DNA of 64,000 nucleotides from FEN-1219 sp039933105 (GCA_039933105.1 JBDTOT010000001.1:131271-195270); one strand, 5' to 3'. Numbered from the stretch's first letter, positions 1 through 9,771 are shown. The notes: generated by a model from the letters alone, not told the origin. A program made the numbers and translations.

Positions 1-135
1 GACGGCCGCAATCCCCGTGTGCTGCTTGTGGAACACGACCCAGATCTCGGCGACTTTGGCGTGGCTGCGCTCGAGCCACGCGCGCCACGCCGCGCGCGTG
101 CGGACATCGAGCGTGCGAATCGGTTGCCTTGGCAT
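1..135 (-). CDS. YdeI/OmpD-associated family protein, N-terminal part
   Basis: The gene runs off the left edge of the window, so only the first 45 codons are present. The reading frame begins with ATG at 135 and contains RAAWRAWLERSH followed by EIWVVFHKQHTG. This pattern, a Trp-rich helix and then a (V/L)W(L/V)VFxKxHTG strand, is typical of the N-terminus of the COG4430 YdeI/OmpD-associated family, whose biochemical role is not established. It lies 22 bases downstream of the TMEM175-like gene on the same strand and may be co-transcribed with it. Confidence is limited by the truncation. Confidence 0.7.
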   Translation of the reverse strand, partial: MPRQPIRTLDVRTRAAWRAWLERSHAKVAEIWVVFHKQHTGIAAV

Positions 136-157
136 CGGAGTCACCGCCGCCGTTGTT

Positions 158-754
<597 letters not shown>

Positions 755-784
755 TGCGCCTCCGGCGCTTACACGCTGGCTCGA

Positions 785-1441
785 CTATAGCGCAAGGCCG
801 AGGCAGGCGAGCACGGCGTCGCGGTCACGGAAGTCGTCGAAGCGCACGTCGTGTTCAACGGCGCGGCCGATGGCGACGAAGCGATAGCCGAGCTCCGCGC
901 ACGCGCGCTTGTCCCAGGCGCCGTCACCGAAGTACGTGCGGCTCTTCGGGGTAGCGCCGCCAAGCGCGCGCTCTTCCGCGAGCTGCATGATCTCCGCGCG
1001 TTCCATACGGTCCGACGAGGTCGCGAACGGCACAGCGTCGGGATCGATGCCGATCGCCGCGAGCTTCAGCAGCGCGGACTCCGCCCAACCGCCCGTGGCG
1101 ATTGCGACACGCACGTCCGGCCGCCGCGCAAGGTAATCGAAGAGTGCCCTGGCGCCCGCAATCTCCCGCACCGGGTACGGGTCACGCGCGAAGTGCGCGC
1201 GAATGACCTCGACGAACTTCTGTTTCGCCTCGGCGCGCAGCTCGTCCAGGGGCCGATCGAACGCGCGGCTCGCGAGCAGCTCCTCGAGGATGCCGCTATC
1301 GGTGATGTGCTTGTAAGGCCGCCAGGTCTCGTCGATCTCGACGTTCAGAACGCCGCGCACGGCGTCGGCGTAGTAACCGCCGTCGAATCCGAGCGAATCG
1401 ACGAGCGTGCCGTCGATGTCGAACATGACGAGGTGCGTCAT
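785..1441 (-). CDS. HAD-superfamily hydrolase (phosphoglycolate phosphatase-like)
   Basis: The 218-residue protein begins MTHLVMFDIDGTLVDS, the HAD motif I, with the nucleophile Asp8 and acid/base Asp10. Motif II is seen in VRVAIATGG, and the acidic motif IV region is YFGDGAWDKRAC. An alpha-helical cap lies between motifs I and II, as in the phosphoglycolate phosphatase/beta-phosphoglucomutase subgroup. The substrate cannot be read from the sequence. The start overlaps the methyltransferase stop by 4 bases (ATGA), which indicates translational coupling. Confidence 0.87.
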   Translation of the reverse strand: MTHLVMFDIDGTLVDSLGFDGGYYADAVRGVLNVEIDETWRPYKHITDSGILEELLASRAFDRPLDELRAEAKQKFVEVIRAHFARDPYPVREIAGARALFDYLARRPDVRVAIATGGWAESALLKLAAIGIDPDAVPFATSSDRMERAEIMQLAEERALGGATPKSRTYFGDGAWDKRACAELGYRFVAIGRAVEHDVRFDDFRDRDAVLACLGLAL

Positions 1442-2157
1442 TTACGCAGAGCGGTGATCCGCACCATGCCGCGCGCGCCGGCAGCGACCGTGGGCTCGAG
1501 GCCCTCATAGCGCAGCGCTTCGGCGAACGCGGCGGGCGCCAGCTTGAGCTTCGGGTAACTGCTGACCTTCATGCGCCACGTGGCACCGTCGCGCTCGTGG
1601 ATGATGTCGTGCACGAGCATGTGGTCGGGCTGTTCCTCGAGAAAGCAGGTGTGGATGCGATTCGCGTCGCTGCGCACCGGGATGAAGCGCGCGTCGCCCG
1701 CGGCCGCATGCGTGTAGTCGCGGAACGTCACAACGAAGCGCCCACCGGGCCCGAGGCTAGTGGCCACGTCGCGCACGAGGCGTTCGACGTCGTCGGTCGA
1801 CTCGAGGTGCGTGAGCGTGTCGCCGAGGCACACGATCAACGCTGGGGGAGTCGATACGTGGCGCCGAAAATCGAGCAGATCGGCTTCGACAACGCGAATC
1901 GGCAACCCCGCGCTCTCGGCGCGCAACACATCGAGCAGCTCGCGCGACGTGTCGAGTGCTACGACCTCGTAGCCCGCGCGCGCGAGTGGGATCGCGTGCA
2001 TGCCGAACCCCGCGCCGAGATCGATTGCGAGCCCGTCCCCGGGAACGAGCGGCGCGACATCCTGCACGCCGGCCGCGAGCGCGGCTTCGACACCGCCGGC
2101 CATCCAGACATACATCGGCGCAAGCAACTGTTCGTAGTGTTTCTGGGCAGTGGCCAT
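1438..2157 (-). CDS. class I SAM-dependent methyltransferase
   Basis: The protein is 239 residues long when started at the ATG at 2157; the frame is open further upstream, but those residues look non-coding. SAM-binding motif I is AIDLGAGFGMHAI at about residues 44-56. The acidic residue ending strand 2 is in VVALDTS, and the post-motif region includes VVEADLLDF. The C-terminal half lacks a recognisable substrate-specific domain, so the methyl acceptor is unknown. The gene is translationally coupled to the downstream HAD hydrolase. Confidence 0.83.
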   Translation of the reverse strand: MATAQKHYEQLLAPMYVWMAGGVEAALAAGVQDVAPLVPGDGLAIDLGAGFGMHAIPLARAGYEVVALDTSRELLDVLRAESAGLPIRVVEADLLDFRRHVSTPPALIVCLGDTLTHLESTDDVERLVRDVATSLGPGGRFVVTFRDYTHAAAGDARFIPVRSDANRIHTCFLEEQPDHMLVHDIIHERDGATWRMKVSSYPKLKLAPAAFAEALRYEGLEPTVAAGARGMVRITALRK

Positions 2158-2265
2158 GGTCGGTGTCCTCGCAACGCGAACGTCGGTGACGGCATTGTCC
2201 GCCACGCACGCACGCGGCGCTCGCCTTGGCATCCGCCGTGCTTATCCAGGACTCCGCATCGATGG

Positions 2266-2754
2266 CTAGGCGAACGGCCACGCGCGGCCTTCGACCGCGA
2301 GCCGAATCACGGCAACCAAACAACCAAGCCAAGCGCCGAATGCGAGCGCCACGCGCACGTAGTTCATTCCGGCCCATTGTCTTGCCGCCGTATCGAGCCG
2401 AGCGGCATCAACCGTCAGCGGGGCCGTGAAGAACAGCTGGTTGCGCGGGTAGTGATACTTGAATGTGATCACGTCATTCAGCACGAGGGCGACGAACGCA
2501 GCTGCGAGCGGCCAGCGGCATGCCGGGCTGCCCCAGTTCACGACCGTAGCCGCGAGCAGCAGCGCCTGCGCGAGCGGCGAGGCCACACGAAACAGATTCG
2601 CCGGCGTGGCGCGCGACAAGAACAACCGCGCGTGCTCGAGACCCGCGGGGCCGCCGCGCAAGTTCGGCGCGAGCACCACGGCGTCGTACAGCGACGCACC
2701 GAACAACGTACCGGTGCCGAGCAGCGCTGCGTCGGTGACGATCTCTCTCAGCAC
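2266..2754 (-). CDS. DUF1772-like small integral membrane protein
   Basis: This 162-residue protein starts with GTG at 2754, supported by a GGAGA ribosome-binding site 5 bases upstream. It contains about four hydrophobic segments, near residues 8-25, 58-72, 80-95 and 130-150. The layout, with LLGTGTLFGASLYDAVVL early and a central FKYHYPRNQLFF, resembles the DUF1772 (anthrone oxygenase-like) membrane family. No catalytic function can be assigned in bacteria. It sits 34 bases after another membrane protein gene. Confidence 0.65.
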   Translation of the reverse strand: MLREIVTDAALLGTGTLFGASLYDAVVLAPNLRGGPAGLEHARLFLSRATPANLFRVASPLAQALLLAATVVNWGSPACRWPLAAAFVALVLNDVITFKYHYPRNQLFFTAPLTVDAARLDTAARQWAGMNYVRVALAFGAWLGCLVAVIRLAVEGRAWPFA

Positions 2755-2788
2755 GGCGCTCTCCGCGGGACCTTGCGCACGGCGGCCG

Positions 2789-3493
2789 CTACGCCAACGC
2801 GGCGACGATGGCGCGGCCCACGCTGCTCGCGCCGAGCGCGATACCCGCCACCATGCCCACGACGATCAGCACCGCGCCGATCGCAGTCGCTCGGTGGATC
2901 CGCCCCAAGCGCAACCGATCGTGCACGCCCATGGCGATCAAGAATGCGAGCTGCAGGCCTACAAGCAGTAGCGGCTGCCCTTGAGCGCCAGGAATACGCG
3001 CCACGGCAGGGCCGACAATGGCGATTGATGCCAGCAGCATCAACCGTTTGTGCGTCTCCGGGCTGCGGCGCAGCAGCACCGCGCTGCTCACGAGGCCGAC
3101 GAACACCACCAGCGCCAAGAGGTCGCCGACGATCACGAGGGGCACTGCTTCCGCTGGCACGCCGACCAACGGCAAACGGGGTAGCGCGTTGACTATCACG
3201 TTGAGCGTTACGATCACGAGCGCGGCCGCCAGCGCCGCGCCCACCCAACCCACGCGCCGATGCACGTCGGCTCGGCCCGCGGCAATCAGGCTCGGCTGTA
3301 ATATCCCCAACAGAAACCACAGCGTCAGAACGATCCCGTGGAGATGCAGGTAGCCCGGAAGCTGCTGCATCGCCACGGGAAGATCTGCGGTTCCAAGGTA
3401 GAGCCGCAGATAGTACGTGTGCGAGAACCCCGCGAGGACGAGCAGCAGCAGCGCGCCGGAGGCGCTGACAAAGAACCCGTCTCGCGAACGCAC
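2789..3493 (-). CDS. multi-pass membrane protein, DUF2306-like
   Basis: The 234-residue protein begins with GTG at 3493, four bases after the stop of the alpha/beta hydrolase gene, so the two are probably co-translated. It has about seven hydrophobic stretches. The conserved-looking elements are LPGYLHLHGIVLTLWFLLG and DVHRRVGWVGA, where membrane histidines and a short HxRxG loop recall DUF2306 and related haem- or quinone-associated membrane proteins. No function is demonstrable from sequence, and the family assignment is tentative. Confidence 0.6.
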   Translation of the reverse strand: MRSRDGFFVSASGALLLLVLAGFSHTYYLRLYLGTADLPVAMQQLPGYLHLHGIVLTLWFLLGILQPSLIAAGRADVHRRVGWVGAALAAALVIVTLNVIVNALPRLPLVGVPAEAVPLVIVGDLLALVVFVGLVSSAVLLRRSPETHKRLMLLASIAIVGPAVARIPGAQGQPLLLVGLQLAFLIAMGVHDRLRLGRIHRATAIGAVLIVVGMVAGIALGASSVGRAIVAALA

Positions 3494-3497
3494 GCCC

Positions 3498-4319
3498 TCA
3501 GAACTTGATCTTGTCGAGGAACGCCGTGAGCTGCTGATTGAACTCCGCCGGCTTCTCCAGCATCACGAAGTGGCCCGTGCCCGCGACCTGCATGTCATCG
3601 AAATTCGGCAGCACCTCGCGCGTCTTCTGCACGTCCGGAACCTGCCCGGTGCCGGCAACCACTTCAAACGCCGGCGCCTTGATCGAGTCGGTCCAGTGGA
3701 TCGACGGATCGAACATCGCGGCCATCGCACCGGCGGCGGTCGCTTCCGGCGCGCCGAGCATCATCTTCAACACGTGGTCCTGGATGGCGGGCGATGTGGT
3801 CGGCACGAACATGCCGCGGATCATCGTCTCGCGCGTCTTCAACCCTTCCGCGCCGGTGACCGGCGGCGGTGCGCTGAAGTTCGGCGGCGGGAAGCCGCGC
3901 ATGTCGAGCGGCCCGTCCACCGCGACGAGGCCGGCGACATGGCCCGGGAACATGTGCGCGTACTGCCGGATCACCGGCGCGCCCATGCTGTGACCGACGA
4001 GCACGATCTTGTCGGCCTTGTTCTCCACGCGCACGGCCTCGACGGCGCGTGCGAAGAGATCCATCGAGAGCTTGCCGTCCCTCGGCAACTGACTCTTGCC
4101 GTGGCCCGGCAGGTCGAGCGTGACCACGTGGTATTTCTTCGCGAACACGGGCACCTGCTGCTCCCACGACGTGAGGTCGCAGGTCCAGCCGTGCACGAAC
4201 ACGATCGTCGGACCGGAACCGACGGAGGCGGAGTTAATCGAGAGACCGTCGACGGTAGCCGCGGACAGCGGCGCAGCCAACGGAACGGCAAACAGCAGCG
4301 TGATTAAAAAGCGGCGCAT
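3498..4319 (-). CDS. secreted alpha/beta-fold hydrolase
   Basis: The ATG at 4319 gives a 273-residue protein starting MRRFLITLLFAVPLAAPLSAA, a clear Sec signal peptide cleaved near residue 20. The mature part has the oxyanion region FVHGWTCD, the strand-loop LDLPGHGKS and the nucleophile elbow GHSMG (Ser111). A C-terminal His is present in GTGHFVMLEKP. These are features of alpha/beta hydrolases of the esterase/lactonase type acting in the periplasm. The substrate is unknown. An upstream extension of the frame lacks a signal sequence and was not used. Confidence 0.85.
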   Translation of the reverse strand: MRRFLITLLFAVPLAAPLSAATVDGLSINSASVGSGPTIVFVHGWTCDLTSWEQQVPVFAKKYHVVTLDLPGHGKSQLPRDGKLSMDLFARAVEAVRVENKADKIVLVGHSMGAPVIRQYAHMFPGHVAGLVAVDGPLDMRGFPPPNFSAPPPVTGAEGLKTRETMIRGMFVPTTSPAIQDHVLKMMLGAPEATAAGAMAAMFDPSIHWTDSIKAPAFEVVAGTGQVPDVQKTREVLPNFDDMQVAGTGHFVMLEKPAEFNQQLTAFLDKIKF

Positions 4320-4464
4320 GGTGTCCCCCCCAGGATGTGATGCGAGCGCGTAGCCTACGGCGGCGCTGCTGCGGTCGCAACGTTCGGCCGCGTCACCACG
4401 GGTGTCCCTCACGAGCACCGCACGCGCGTCCTGCGCCCTGCAAAGAGCACACCGCGCATCGCAC

Positions 4465-5259
4465 TCACACCGCAATCGGCGCCTTGATCGCTGCGTGCGC
4501 CTGGTAGCCGAGCAGCTCGAAGTCCTCGAACCGATAGTCGAACAGCGTCGGCGGCTTGCGCTTGATCGCGAGCTTAGGCAAGGGCAACGGCACCCGCGCG
4601 AGTTGTAGCTCCACCTGCTCCAGGTGGTTCAGGTACAGATGGCAGTCGCCGCCGGTCCACACCAGCTCCCCCGGCGCGAGGTCCGTCTGCTGCGCCAGCA
4701 TGTGGATCAACAGCGCGTACGACGCGATGTTGAATGGCACGCCGAGAAACACGTCGGCGCTGCGCTGATACAGCTGGCAACTCAAGCGGCCGTTTGCGAC
4801 GTAGAACTGAAACATGGCATGGCAGGGAGCCAGCGTCATCTGGTCGAGCTCGCCCACGTTCCACGCGCTCACGATGTTGCGGCGCGAGTTCGGGTCCTTG
4901 CGCAGCAGATCGAGCGCGCGCTGGATCTGGTCCACGTGGCTGCCGTCGGCCGTGCGCCACGTGCGCCACTGCGCGCCATACACAGGGCCGAGGTCGCCCC
5001 GCTCATCCGCCCACTCGTCCCAGATCGAGACCTCGTGCTCGTGCAGGTACGCGACGTTGGTATCGCCTTTCAGGAACCACAGGAGCTCGTGGATGATCGA
5101 CCGAAGGTGCAGTTTCTTCGTGGTGACGACCGGGAAACCCGCCGCGAGATCGAAGCGCATCTGGTAACCGAACAGCGACAGTGTGCCCGTGCCCGTGCGA
5201 TCTTCCTTGCGCACACCGTGGTCGCGGATGGCGCGCACGAGCTCGAGATACTGGCGCAT
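4465..5259 (-). CDS. thyA: thymidylate synthase
   Basis: The enzyme converts dUMP and methylene-tetrahydrofolate to dTMP and dihydrofolate. Its 264-residue length equals that of the E. coli enzyme. Visible residues include Arg21 in KEDRTGTGT (phosphate binding), the catalytic Cys146 in LAPCHAMFQFYV, and the phosphate-binding pair in NSRRN. HGGDCHLYLN-type folate/dUMP contacts appear as WTGGDCHLYLNH. The gene begins three bases after the lgt stop, the classical lgt-thyA arrangement of proteobacteria. Confidence 0.98.
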   Translation of the reverse strand: MRQYLELVRAIRDHGVRKEDRTGTGTLSLFGYQMRFDLAAGFPVVTTKKLHLRSIIHELLWFLKGDTNVAYLHEHEVSIWDEWADERGDLGPVYGAQWRTWRTADGSHVDQIQRALDLLRKDPNSRRNIVSAWNVGELDQMTLAPCHAMFQFYVANGRLSCQLYQRSADVFLGVPFNIASYALLIHMLAQQTDLAPGELVWTGGDCHLYLNHLEQVELQLARVPLPLPKLAIKRKPPTLFDYRFEDFELLGYQAHAAIKAPIAV

Positions 5260-5262
5260 CGA

Positions 5263-6090
5263 TTAGCGGGCGCGCTTCGGGGCGGGCACGCTCGGCGTAG
5301 GTCCATGCGCCGGCGCGATCCTGCCACTGCGGTAGGCGAGCCACAGAAGCACGAGGCCCGCGACGATGAGCGGTATGGAGAGTATCTGGCCCATCGTGAG
5401 CCAGCCGAGCGCGAGATAGCCGAGCTGGACGTCCGGCACGCGTACGAACTCGACGACGCTGCGGAACACGCCGTAACCGAGCAAAAACACGCCGGAAGCC
5501 CCCATCGTGGGACGCGGCTTGCGCGTATACACCCACACGATCACGAACAGCAGCAGGCCTTCGAGAAACGCTTCGTACAGCTGGCTCGCGTGCCGCGCCT
5601 GGCCGTGATAGACCACGCCCCACATCGAGTCCGTGGGTTTGCCCCACAGCTCGCCGTTGATGAAGTTGCCGATGCGGCCGAGCATCAAGCCCGCGGGCGC
5701 CCACGGCGCGATGAAGTCCGTCATCACGAAGAAGGGTTGGCCTATGTAGCGGCCGTAGGCCCACATGGCGACCAACACGCCCGCGAGCCCGCCATGGAAC
5801 GACATGCCGCCCTGCCACACGCGATAGATGCTGCGCGGATCGGCGAGCAGCTCCTGCGTGCCGTACACGAACATGTAGCCGATGCGGCCGCCGATGATGG
5901 CGCCGAGCGCGCAGTAGAAGACGACGTCATCGACGTGTTCCGGCTTGATCGGGCTCCACGGCTTCTTCGCGCGCGAGCGCATGCCAAGCCACGCCACGAC
6001 AAAGCCGGCCAAGTACATGAGGCCGTACCAACGTACCTGCAACGGGCCGAGGCTGATCGCGACAGGATCGAACTCTGGATATTGGAACAA
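5263..6090 (-). CDS. lgt: prolipoprotein diacylglyceryl transferase
   Basis: Lgt transfers diacylglyceryl from phosphatidylglycerol to the lipobox cysteine of prolipoproteins in the inner membrane. The family opening QYPEFDPVAISLGPLQVRW is preceded by TTG at 6090, which I take as the start; no ATG lies nearby except far upstream over the divergent gene. The signature RIGNFINGELWG and the active-site region with YHGQARHASQLYEAFLEG are present. About seven membrane helices fit the usual 260-290 residue length (275 here). It heads an lgt-thyA pair. Confidence 0.95.
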   Translation of the reverse strand: MFQYPEFDPVAISLGPLQVRWYGLMYLAGFVVAWLGMRSRAKKPWSPIKPEHVDDVVFYCALGAIIGGRIGYMFVYGTQELLADPRSIYRVWQGGMSFHGGLAGVLVAMWAYGRYIGQPFFVMTDFIAPWAPAGLMLGRIGNFINGELWGKPTDSMWGVVYHGQARHASQLYEAFLEGLLLFVIVWVYTRKPRPTMGASGVFLLGYGVFRSVVEFVRVPDVQLGYLALGWLTMGQILSIPLIVAGLVLLWLAYRSGRIAPAHGPTPSVPAPKRAR

Positions 6091-6238
6091 GCGGCGTTCA
6101 CCGACTCGCGCGCGCGGCGCGCTGATACACGTAGTGTATGCGGCCGGCATCAGACGGCAAAGGGCAGCGCACGGCGGCGCCGTGCCACAGCCCAACGCGC
6201 GCGTTGCGATGCGCGAACACGTCACGGATAGTGCGCGC

Positions 6239-8257
6239 ATGCGCAATCGATTGGACGAAGAGACAAGCCCGTATCTGCGGCAGCACGCCGCGAATCCAGT
6301 GCACTGGCAGCCGTGGGACCCTACGGCGCTCGCTGCCGCACGCGACAGCGGTAAGCCCATCCTGCTGTCGGTCGGCTACTCGGCGTGCCACTGGTGCCAC
6401 GTAATGGCGCACGAGAGCTTCGAGGACGCCGACACCGCGCGGCTCATGAACGAGCTCTACGTGAACATCAAGGTCGATCGCGAGGAGCGCCCCGACCTCG
6501 ACAAGATCTACCAGACGGCCCATCACCTCTATACCGGCCGACCCGGCGGCTGGCCCCTCACGGTGTTCCTCACGCCCGACACGCACCTGCCGATCTTCAC
6601 CGGCACGTACTTCCCTAAGGACCGGCGCTACGGCATGCCGGCATTCCGCGAAGTGCTCGCCGCCGTCGACAGCTACTTCCGCGCACAGGGCGAGGAGATT
6701 CGCCGCCGCGGCGCTGGTTTGATCGACGCACTGGGCCAGGTCGACGCGCATAGCGGCGACGACTTCGGCGCACTCACGCGCGCACCGCTGTTGACCGCGC
6801 GCGCGAGGCTCGAGCAGAGCTTCGACGACGAGCACGGCGGCTTCGGCGACGCGCCCAAGTTTCCGCACCCGAGCAACCTCGAGCTCCTACTCGCGCACTG
6901 GCACGCCACGCTTGGCAAAGAGGCCGACGAGCGCGCACTCACGATGGTCGCGCACACGTTGAACTGCATGGCCGAAGGCGGGTTGTACGACCAACTTGGC
7001 GGTGGCTTCTATCGATACAGCGTCGATCGCGAGTGGGCCATCCCGCATTTCGAAAAGATGCTGTACGACAATGCCCAACTGCTCGCCGTGTACGCGAACG
7101 CGTACGCCGCGACCGGCACGCCGCTGTATGCGCGCGTGGCGGCCGAGACCGCCGATTGGGTGCGCCGCGACATGCAAGACGCGCGTGGCGGCTACTACTC
7201 GACGCTCGATGCCGACTCCGAGCATGAAGAGGGCAAGTTCTACGTGTGGACGCCGGCCGAGCTCGCGGCAGTTTTGACACCCGAGGAAAGCAGGGTCGCG
7301 AAGACGGCTTACGGTTTCGACAGCCCGCCGAACTTCGAGGGCAAGCACTGGCACCTACGCGCCGCAGCCGCGGTGGCCGAGGCGGATGCGGCCACGCTCG
7401 CGAGCGCACGCGCGACGCTACTCGCCGCGCGCGAGAAACGCGTGTGGCCTGGCCGCGACGACAAGCTGCTCGTCGGCTGGAACGGCCTCATGATCGGCGC
7501 CATGGCCCGCGCGGCACGCGTGCTCGGCCGCGCGGATCTGGCCGAATCGGCGACTCGCGCCGTCGACTTCATCCGCGCGGAGCTGTGGGCCGATGGCCGC
7601 TTGAAGGCCACGTACAAGGACGGCCGCGCGCGATTCGCGGGCTATCTCGACGACTACGCGTTCCTCGCGCAGGGCCTGCTCGATCTCTTACAGTGCCGGT
7701 GGCGCAGCAGCGACCTCACGTTCGCGCGCGAGCTCCTCGACGTGCTGCTCGCGCACTTCGCGGACGAACGCGGGGGGTTCTTCTTCACCGCCGACGATCA
7801 CGAGCGGCTGATCCACAAGCCGAAACCCTTTGCCGACGAAGCCGTGCCGGCCGGCAACGGAATGGCCGCCGTAGCCCTCGTGCAGCTCGGTCACCTGCTG
7901 GGCGAGCAGCGCTACTTGGACGCCGCCAACGCCACCGTGCGCGCGGCGCTCCACGCGATCGACCGCTACCCCGAAGGCCATGCGACGCTGCTACGCGCCT
8001 TGGACGAGCTGCTGACACCACCCGAGATCGTGATCGTGCGCGGCGCGCCGGACGAGCTCGCCACCTGGCAGCGCACTCTGGACGCCGGTTACCACCCGCA
8101 CCGGTTGACGTTCGCGATCCCGAACGGCGCGGCACTTCCCGGCCTGTTGGCAGAACGTGCAGCGCGCTCGACGGCGGTTGCATACGTCTGCAGCGGCATG
8201 ACCTGCCGCGCGCCCATCACGACGCTCGCCCACCTGACCTCGGCATTGAACGCCTGA
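6239..8257 (+). CDS. thioredoxin domain-containing protein (DUF255, YyaL/SPATA20 family)
   Basis: The product is about 672 residues from the ATG at 6239, where it reads MRNRLDEETSPYLRQHA, the standard family opening. An N-terminal thioredoxin-like domain contains the CxxC motif in SACHWCHVMAHESF. The remaining region is an (alpha/alpha)6 barrel resembling N-acylglucosamine 2-epimerases, seen in FPHPSNLELLL, YDQLGGGFYRYSVD and WNGLMIGAMARA. The family is widespread from bacteria to man, but its reaction is unknown. An in-frame ATG at 6209 would add 10 residues. The gene is divergent from lgt. Confidence 0.92.
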   Translation: MRNRLDEETSPYLRQHAANPVHWQPWDPTALAAARDSGKPILLSVGYSACHWCHVMAHESFEDADTARLMNELYVNIKVDREERPDLDKIYQTAHHLYTGRPGGWPLTVFLTPDTHLPIFTGTYFPKDRRYGMPAFREVLAAVDSYFRAQGEEIRRRGAGLIDALGQVDAHSGDDFGALTRAPLLTARARLEQSFDDEHGGFGDAPKFPHPSNLELLLAHWHATLGKEADERALTMVAHTLNCMAEGGLYDQLGGGFYRYSVDREWAIPHFEKMLYDNAQLLAVYANAYAATGTPLYARVAAETADWVRRDMQDARGGYYSTLDADSEHEEGKFYVWTPAELAAVLTPEESRVAKTAYGFDSPPNFEGKHWHLRAAAAVAEADAATLASARATLLAAREKRVWPGRDDKLLVGWNGLMIGAMARAARVLGRADLAESATRAVDFIRAELWADGRLKATYKDGRARFAGYLDDYAFLAQGLLDLLQCRWRSSDLTFARELLDVLLAHFADERGGFFFTADDHERLIHKPKPFADEAVPAGNGMAAVALVQLGHLLGEQRYLDAANATVRAALHAIDRYPEGHATLLRALDELLTPPEIVIVRGAPDELATWQRTLDAGYHPHRLTFAIPNGAALPGLLAERAARSTAVAYVCSGMTCRAPITTLAHLTSALNA

Positions 8258-8267
8258 GAGCGGCGGC

Positions 8268-9224
8268 TCAGCGCGCGGTGTACTTCTCGTGGCTGTGGAT
8301 AGCGATCGGTGCACCGGCTGCGCCGGTAAATTCGATGGGGACGGAGACCAGTGCGCCGCCGCGATTGCGTTGCACCACGAAATGCAGGTGCGGCCCCGTC
8401 GTGAACCCGGTGTTGCCGGAGTCGGCGATGTACTCGCCGCGCACCACGTGCTGCCCCGGCACCACGCGAATCGTGTTCCAGTTCAGATGGGCGTAAAGCG
8501 ACATCGTGCCGTCGTCGTGCAGCACGCGCACGACGTTCGCGCGCGGCCCGTCAGCCTTCATATCCGTGCCATGTTCGAAGAAATCGCTGGCGACTTCGAT
8601 AACGACACCCTCGCGCGCCGCGAACACGTGCGTGCCCACCGGCATCACGAAGTCGATCGCGTATTGGCTGGCGGGGTCCCCGTGCGTGATCACGTCCGGA
8701 AAGGCCTGCGACACGTAAACCGTGCTCGAGAGCGCGAAGGGCAACCGGTAAGGCTGCTTCGGCTGATGCTCGGCGCCCGGCTCGCCCGGCAGGAACTGGA
8801 ATTCGTACTCGAACTTCAGCTCCTCGTTCTGCACTTCCTTGCCCACCATGAGCAGCTCGGTCTCGCTGCGCGGCGGTAACGTTTTGAGGCCGGTACGCGG
8901 CGTGCTCGATGAAACGTTCTGCATCTCCGAAAGCCGATACGCAAGCTGAATCGGGGCATAGAACGTGTTCTGCGCGATCAGACTGATGCTGGTCTCATTC
9001 GTGCGCTGGAACAGTCGCACTTCGGGGGGATCGAACCGCTTCGTGAGTTTCGATTGCTCGAAAGGTTGTGCTTGATCCGGCTGACGATCGGTGTACACCC
9101 AGACGCCATTCGCGTCCTTGTACTTGAAGAGCTTCTGCCCCTCGGCCGCAGGCGTAAACACGAGCGACGCCAGCGCGACCGACGCGCAGAGAGCTCGAGC
9201 GACTGCGAGAACGGCCCTGCGCAT
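8268..9224 (-). CDS. secreted DUF4124 and M23 (LytM-type) peptidase-like protein
   Basis: The 318-residue protein has a signal peptide (MRRAVLAVARALCASVALAS), then a DUF4124-type segment, LFKYKDANGVWVYTDRQP, and a C-terminal LytM/M23 domain from about residue 170. The domain shows YAIDFVMPVGTHVFAAREG, SLYAHLNW and the zinc-ligand pair in GPHLHFVV. The residue four before the motif-1 Asp is Gln, not the usual His, although another His lies five residues further upstream. It may be a murein endopeptidase or a non-catalytic regulator. It converges with the DUF255 gene, with 10 bases between stops. Confidence 0.85.
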   Translation of the reverse strand: MRRAVLAVARALCASVALASLVFTPAAEGQKLFKYKDANGVWVYTDRQPDQAQPFEQSKLTKRFDPPEVRLFQRTNETSISLIAQNTFYAPIQLAYRLSEMQNVSSSTPRTGLKTLPPRSETELLMVGKEVQNEELKFEYEFQFLPGEPGAEHQPKQPYRLPFALSSTVYVSQAFPDVITHGDPASQYAIDFVMPVGTHVFAAREGVVIEVASDFFEHGTDMKADGPRANVVRVLHDDGTMSLYAHLNWNTIRVVPGQHVVRGEYIADSGNTGFTTGPHLHFVVQRNRGGALVSVPIEFTGAAGAPIAIHSHEKYTAR

Positions 9225-9329
9225 TCGAATCCGCTACGGCGAGGATGATGTCCCACTGTGCCCTGCGCCTCGTGACGGGCCAAGGGCACGGGTCACAGGC
9301 GCCTCGCAACTCGAAGCGCGGCGCGGCAC

Positions 9330-9761
9330 CTAGCCGCGGTGATCGACCTCGTCGACCGTGGCTTGGCCTGACCAGCCCGCACGCAAGTGCGCCCACGACA
9401 TGCCGGCGGCCAGGATCGCCGCGAGCAGCACGAGCACGATCCACGTGATCAGCGTCGTGCTGTCCTTGGCGACCACGTTGTAGAAGATCAGGACCCACAG
9501 CACGACTACCGCGAGCCCCGTGCACAGCACGATGCCGAGCACACCGAGTGAGCGTGCGGCCGTGCGCACGAAGAAGATCCAGCCCATCAGCATGATGACG
9601 CCGGCGAAAGCCACGAGCGGGCCCGTGTCGCGCCAGCGCTCTAGCGCCCACGAAACGTAGTTGAAGCGCGTGGGGTTCCAGGTGAGGCACACGAGCGCGA
9701 GGGCGAACACAAAACGCAAACCGATGCCACCCAGGCCGATACCGCCGGACTCTTTTGCCAC
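9330..9761 (-). CDS. DUF6524 family membrane protein
   Basis: This 143-residue protein has four hydrophobic segments: GLRFVFALALVCLTWNPT, VAFAGVIMLMGWIFFV, LGVLGIVLCTGLAVVVLWVL and ITWIVLVLLAAILAAGMSW. The order, with FALALVxxTxNP and a GWxxFVRTAxRSLG loop, corresponds to the uncharacterised DUF6524 family. The gene lies ten bases after the tandem-HtrA gene on the same strand and is probably co-transcribed, a possible but unproven functional link. Confidence 0.72.
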   Translation of the reverse strand: MAKESGGIGLGGIGLRFVFALALVCLTWNPTRFNYVSWALERWRDTGPLVAFAGVIMLMGWIFFVRTAARSLGVLGIVLCTGLAVVVLWVLIFYNVVAKDSTTLITWIVLVLLAAILAAGMSWAHLRAGWSGQATVDEVDHRG

Positions 9762-9771
9762 GTTACGCCTC

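Noticed and set aside
1597..3192. 531-codon plus-strand frame opposite the methyltransferase and membrane genes
   Set aside because: Arg/Ala-rich with no recognisable domain; the minus-strand genes have proper starts and coupled overlaps.
4624..6231. 535-codon plus-strand frame opposite thyA and lgt
   Set aside because: Composition and lack of motifs identify it as a GC-rich shadow of two well-recognised genes.
8243..8270. Terminator between the convergent DUF255 and M23 genes
   Set aside because: Only a 5-bp complementarity (CTGAG/CTCAG) with a GC loop and no T run.
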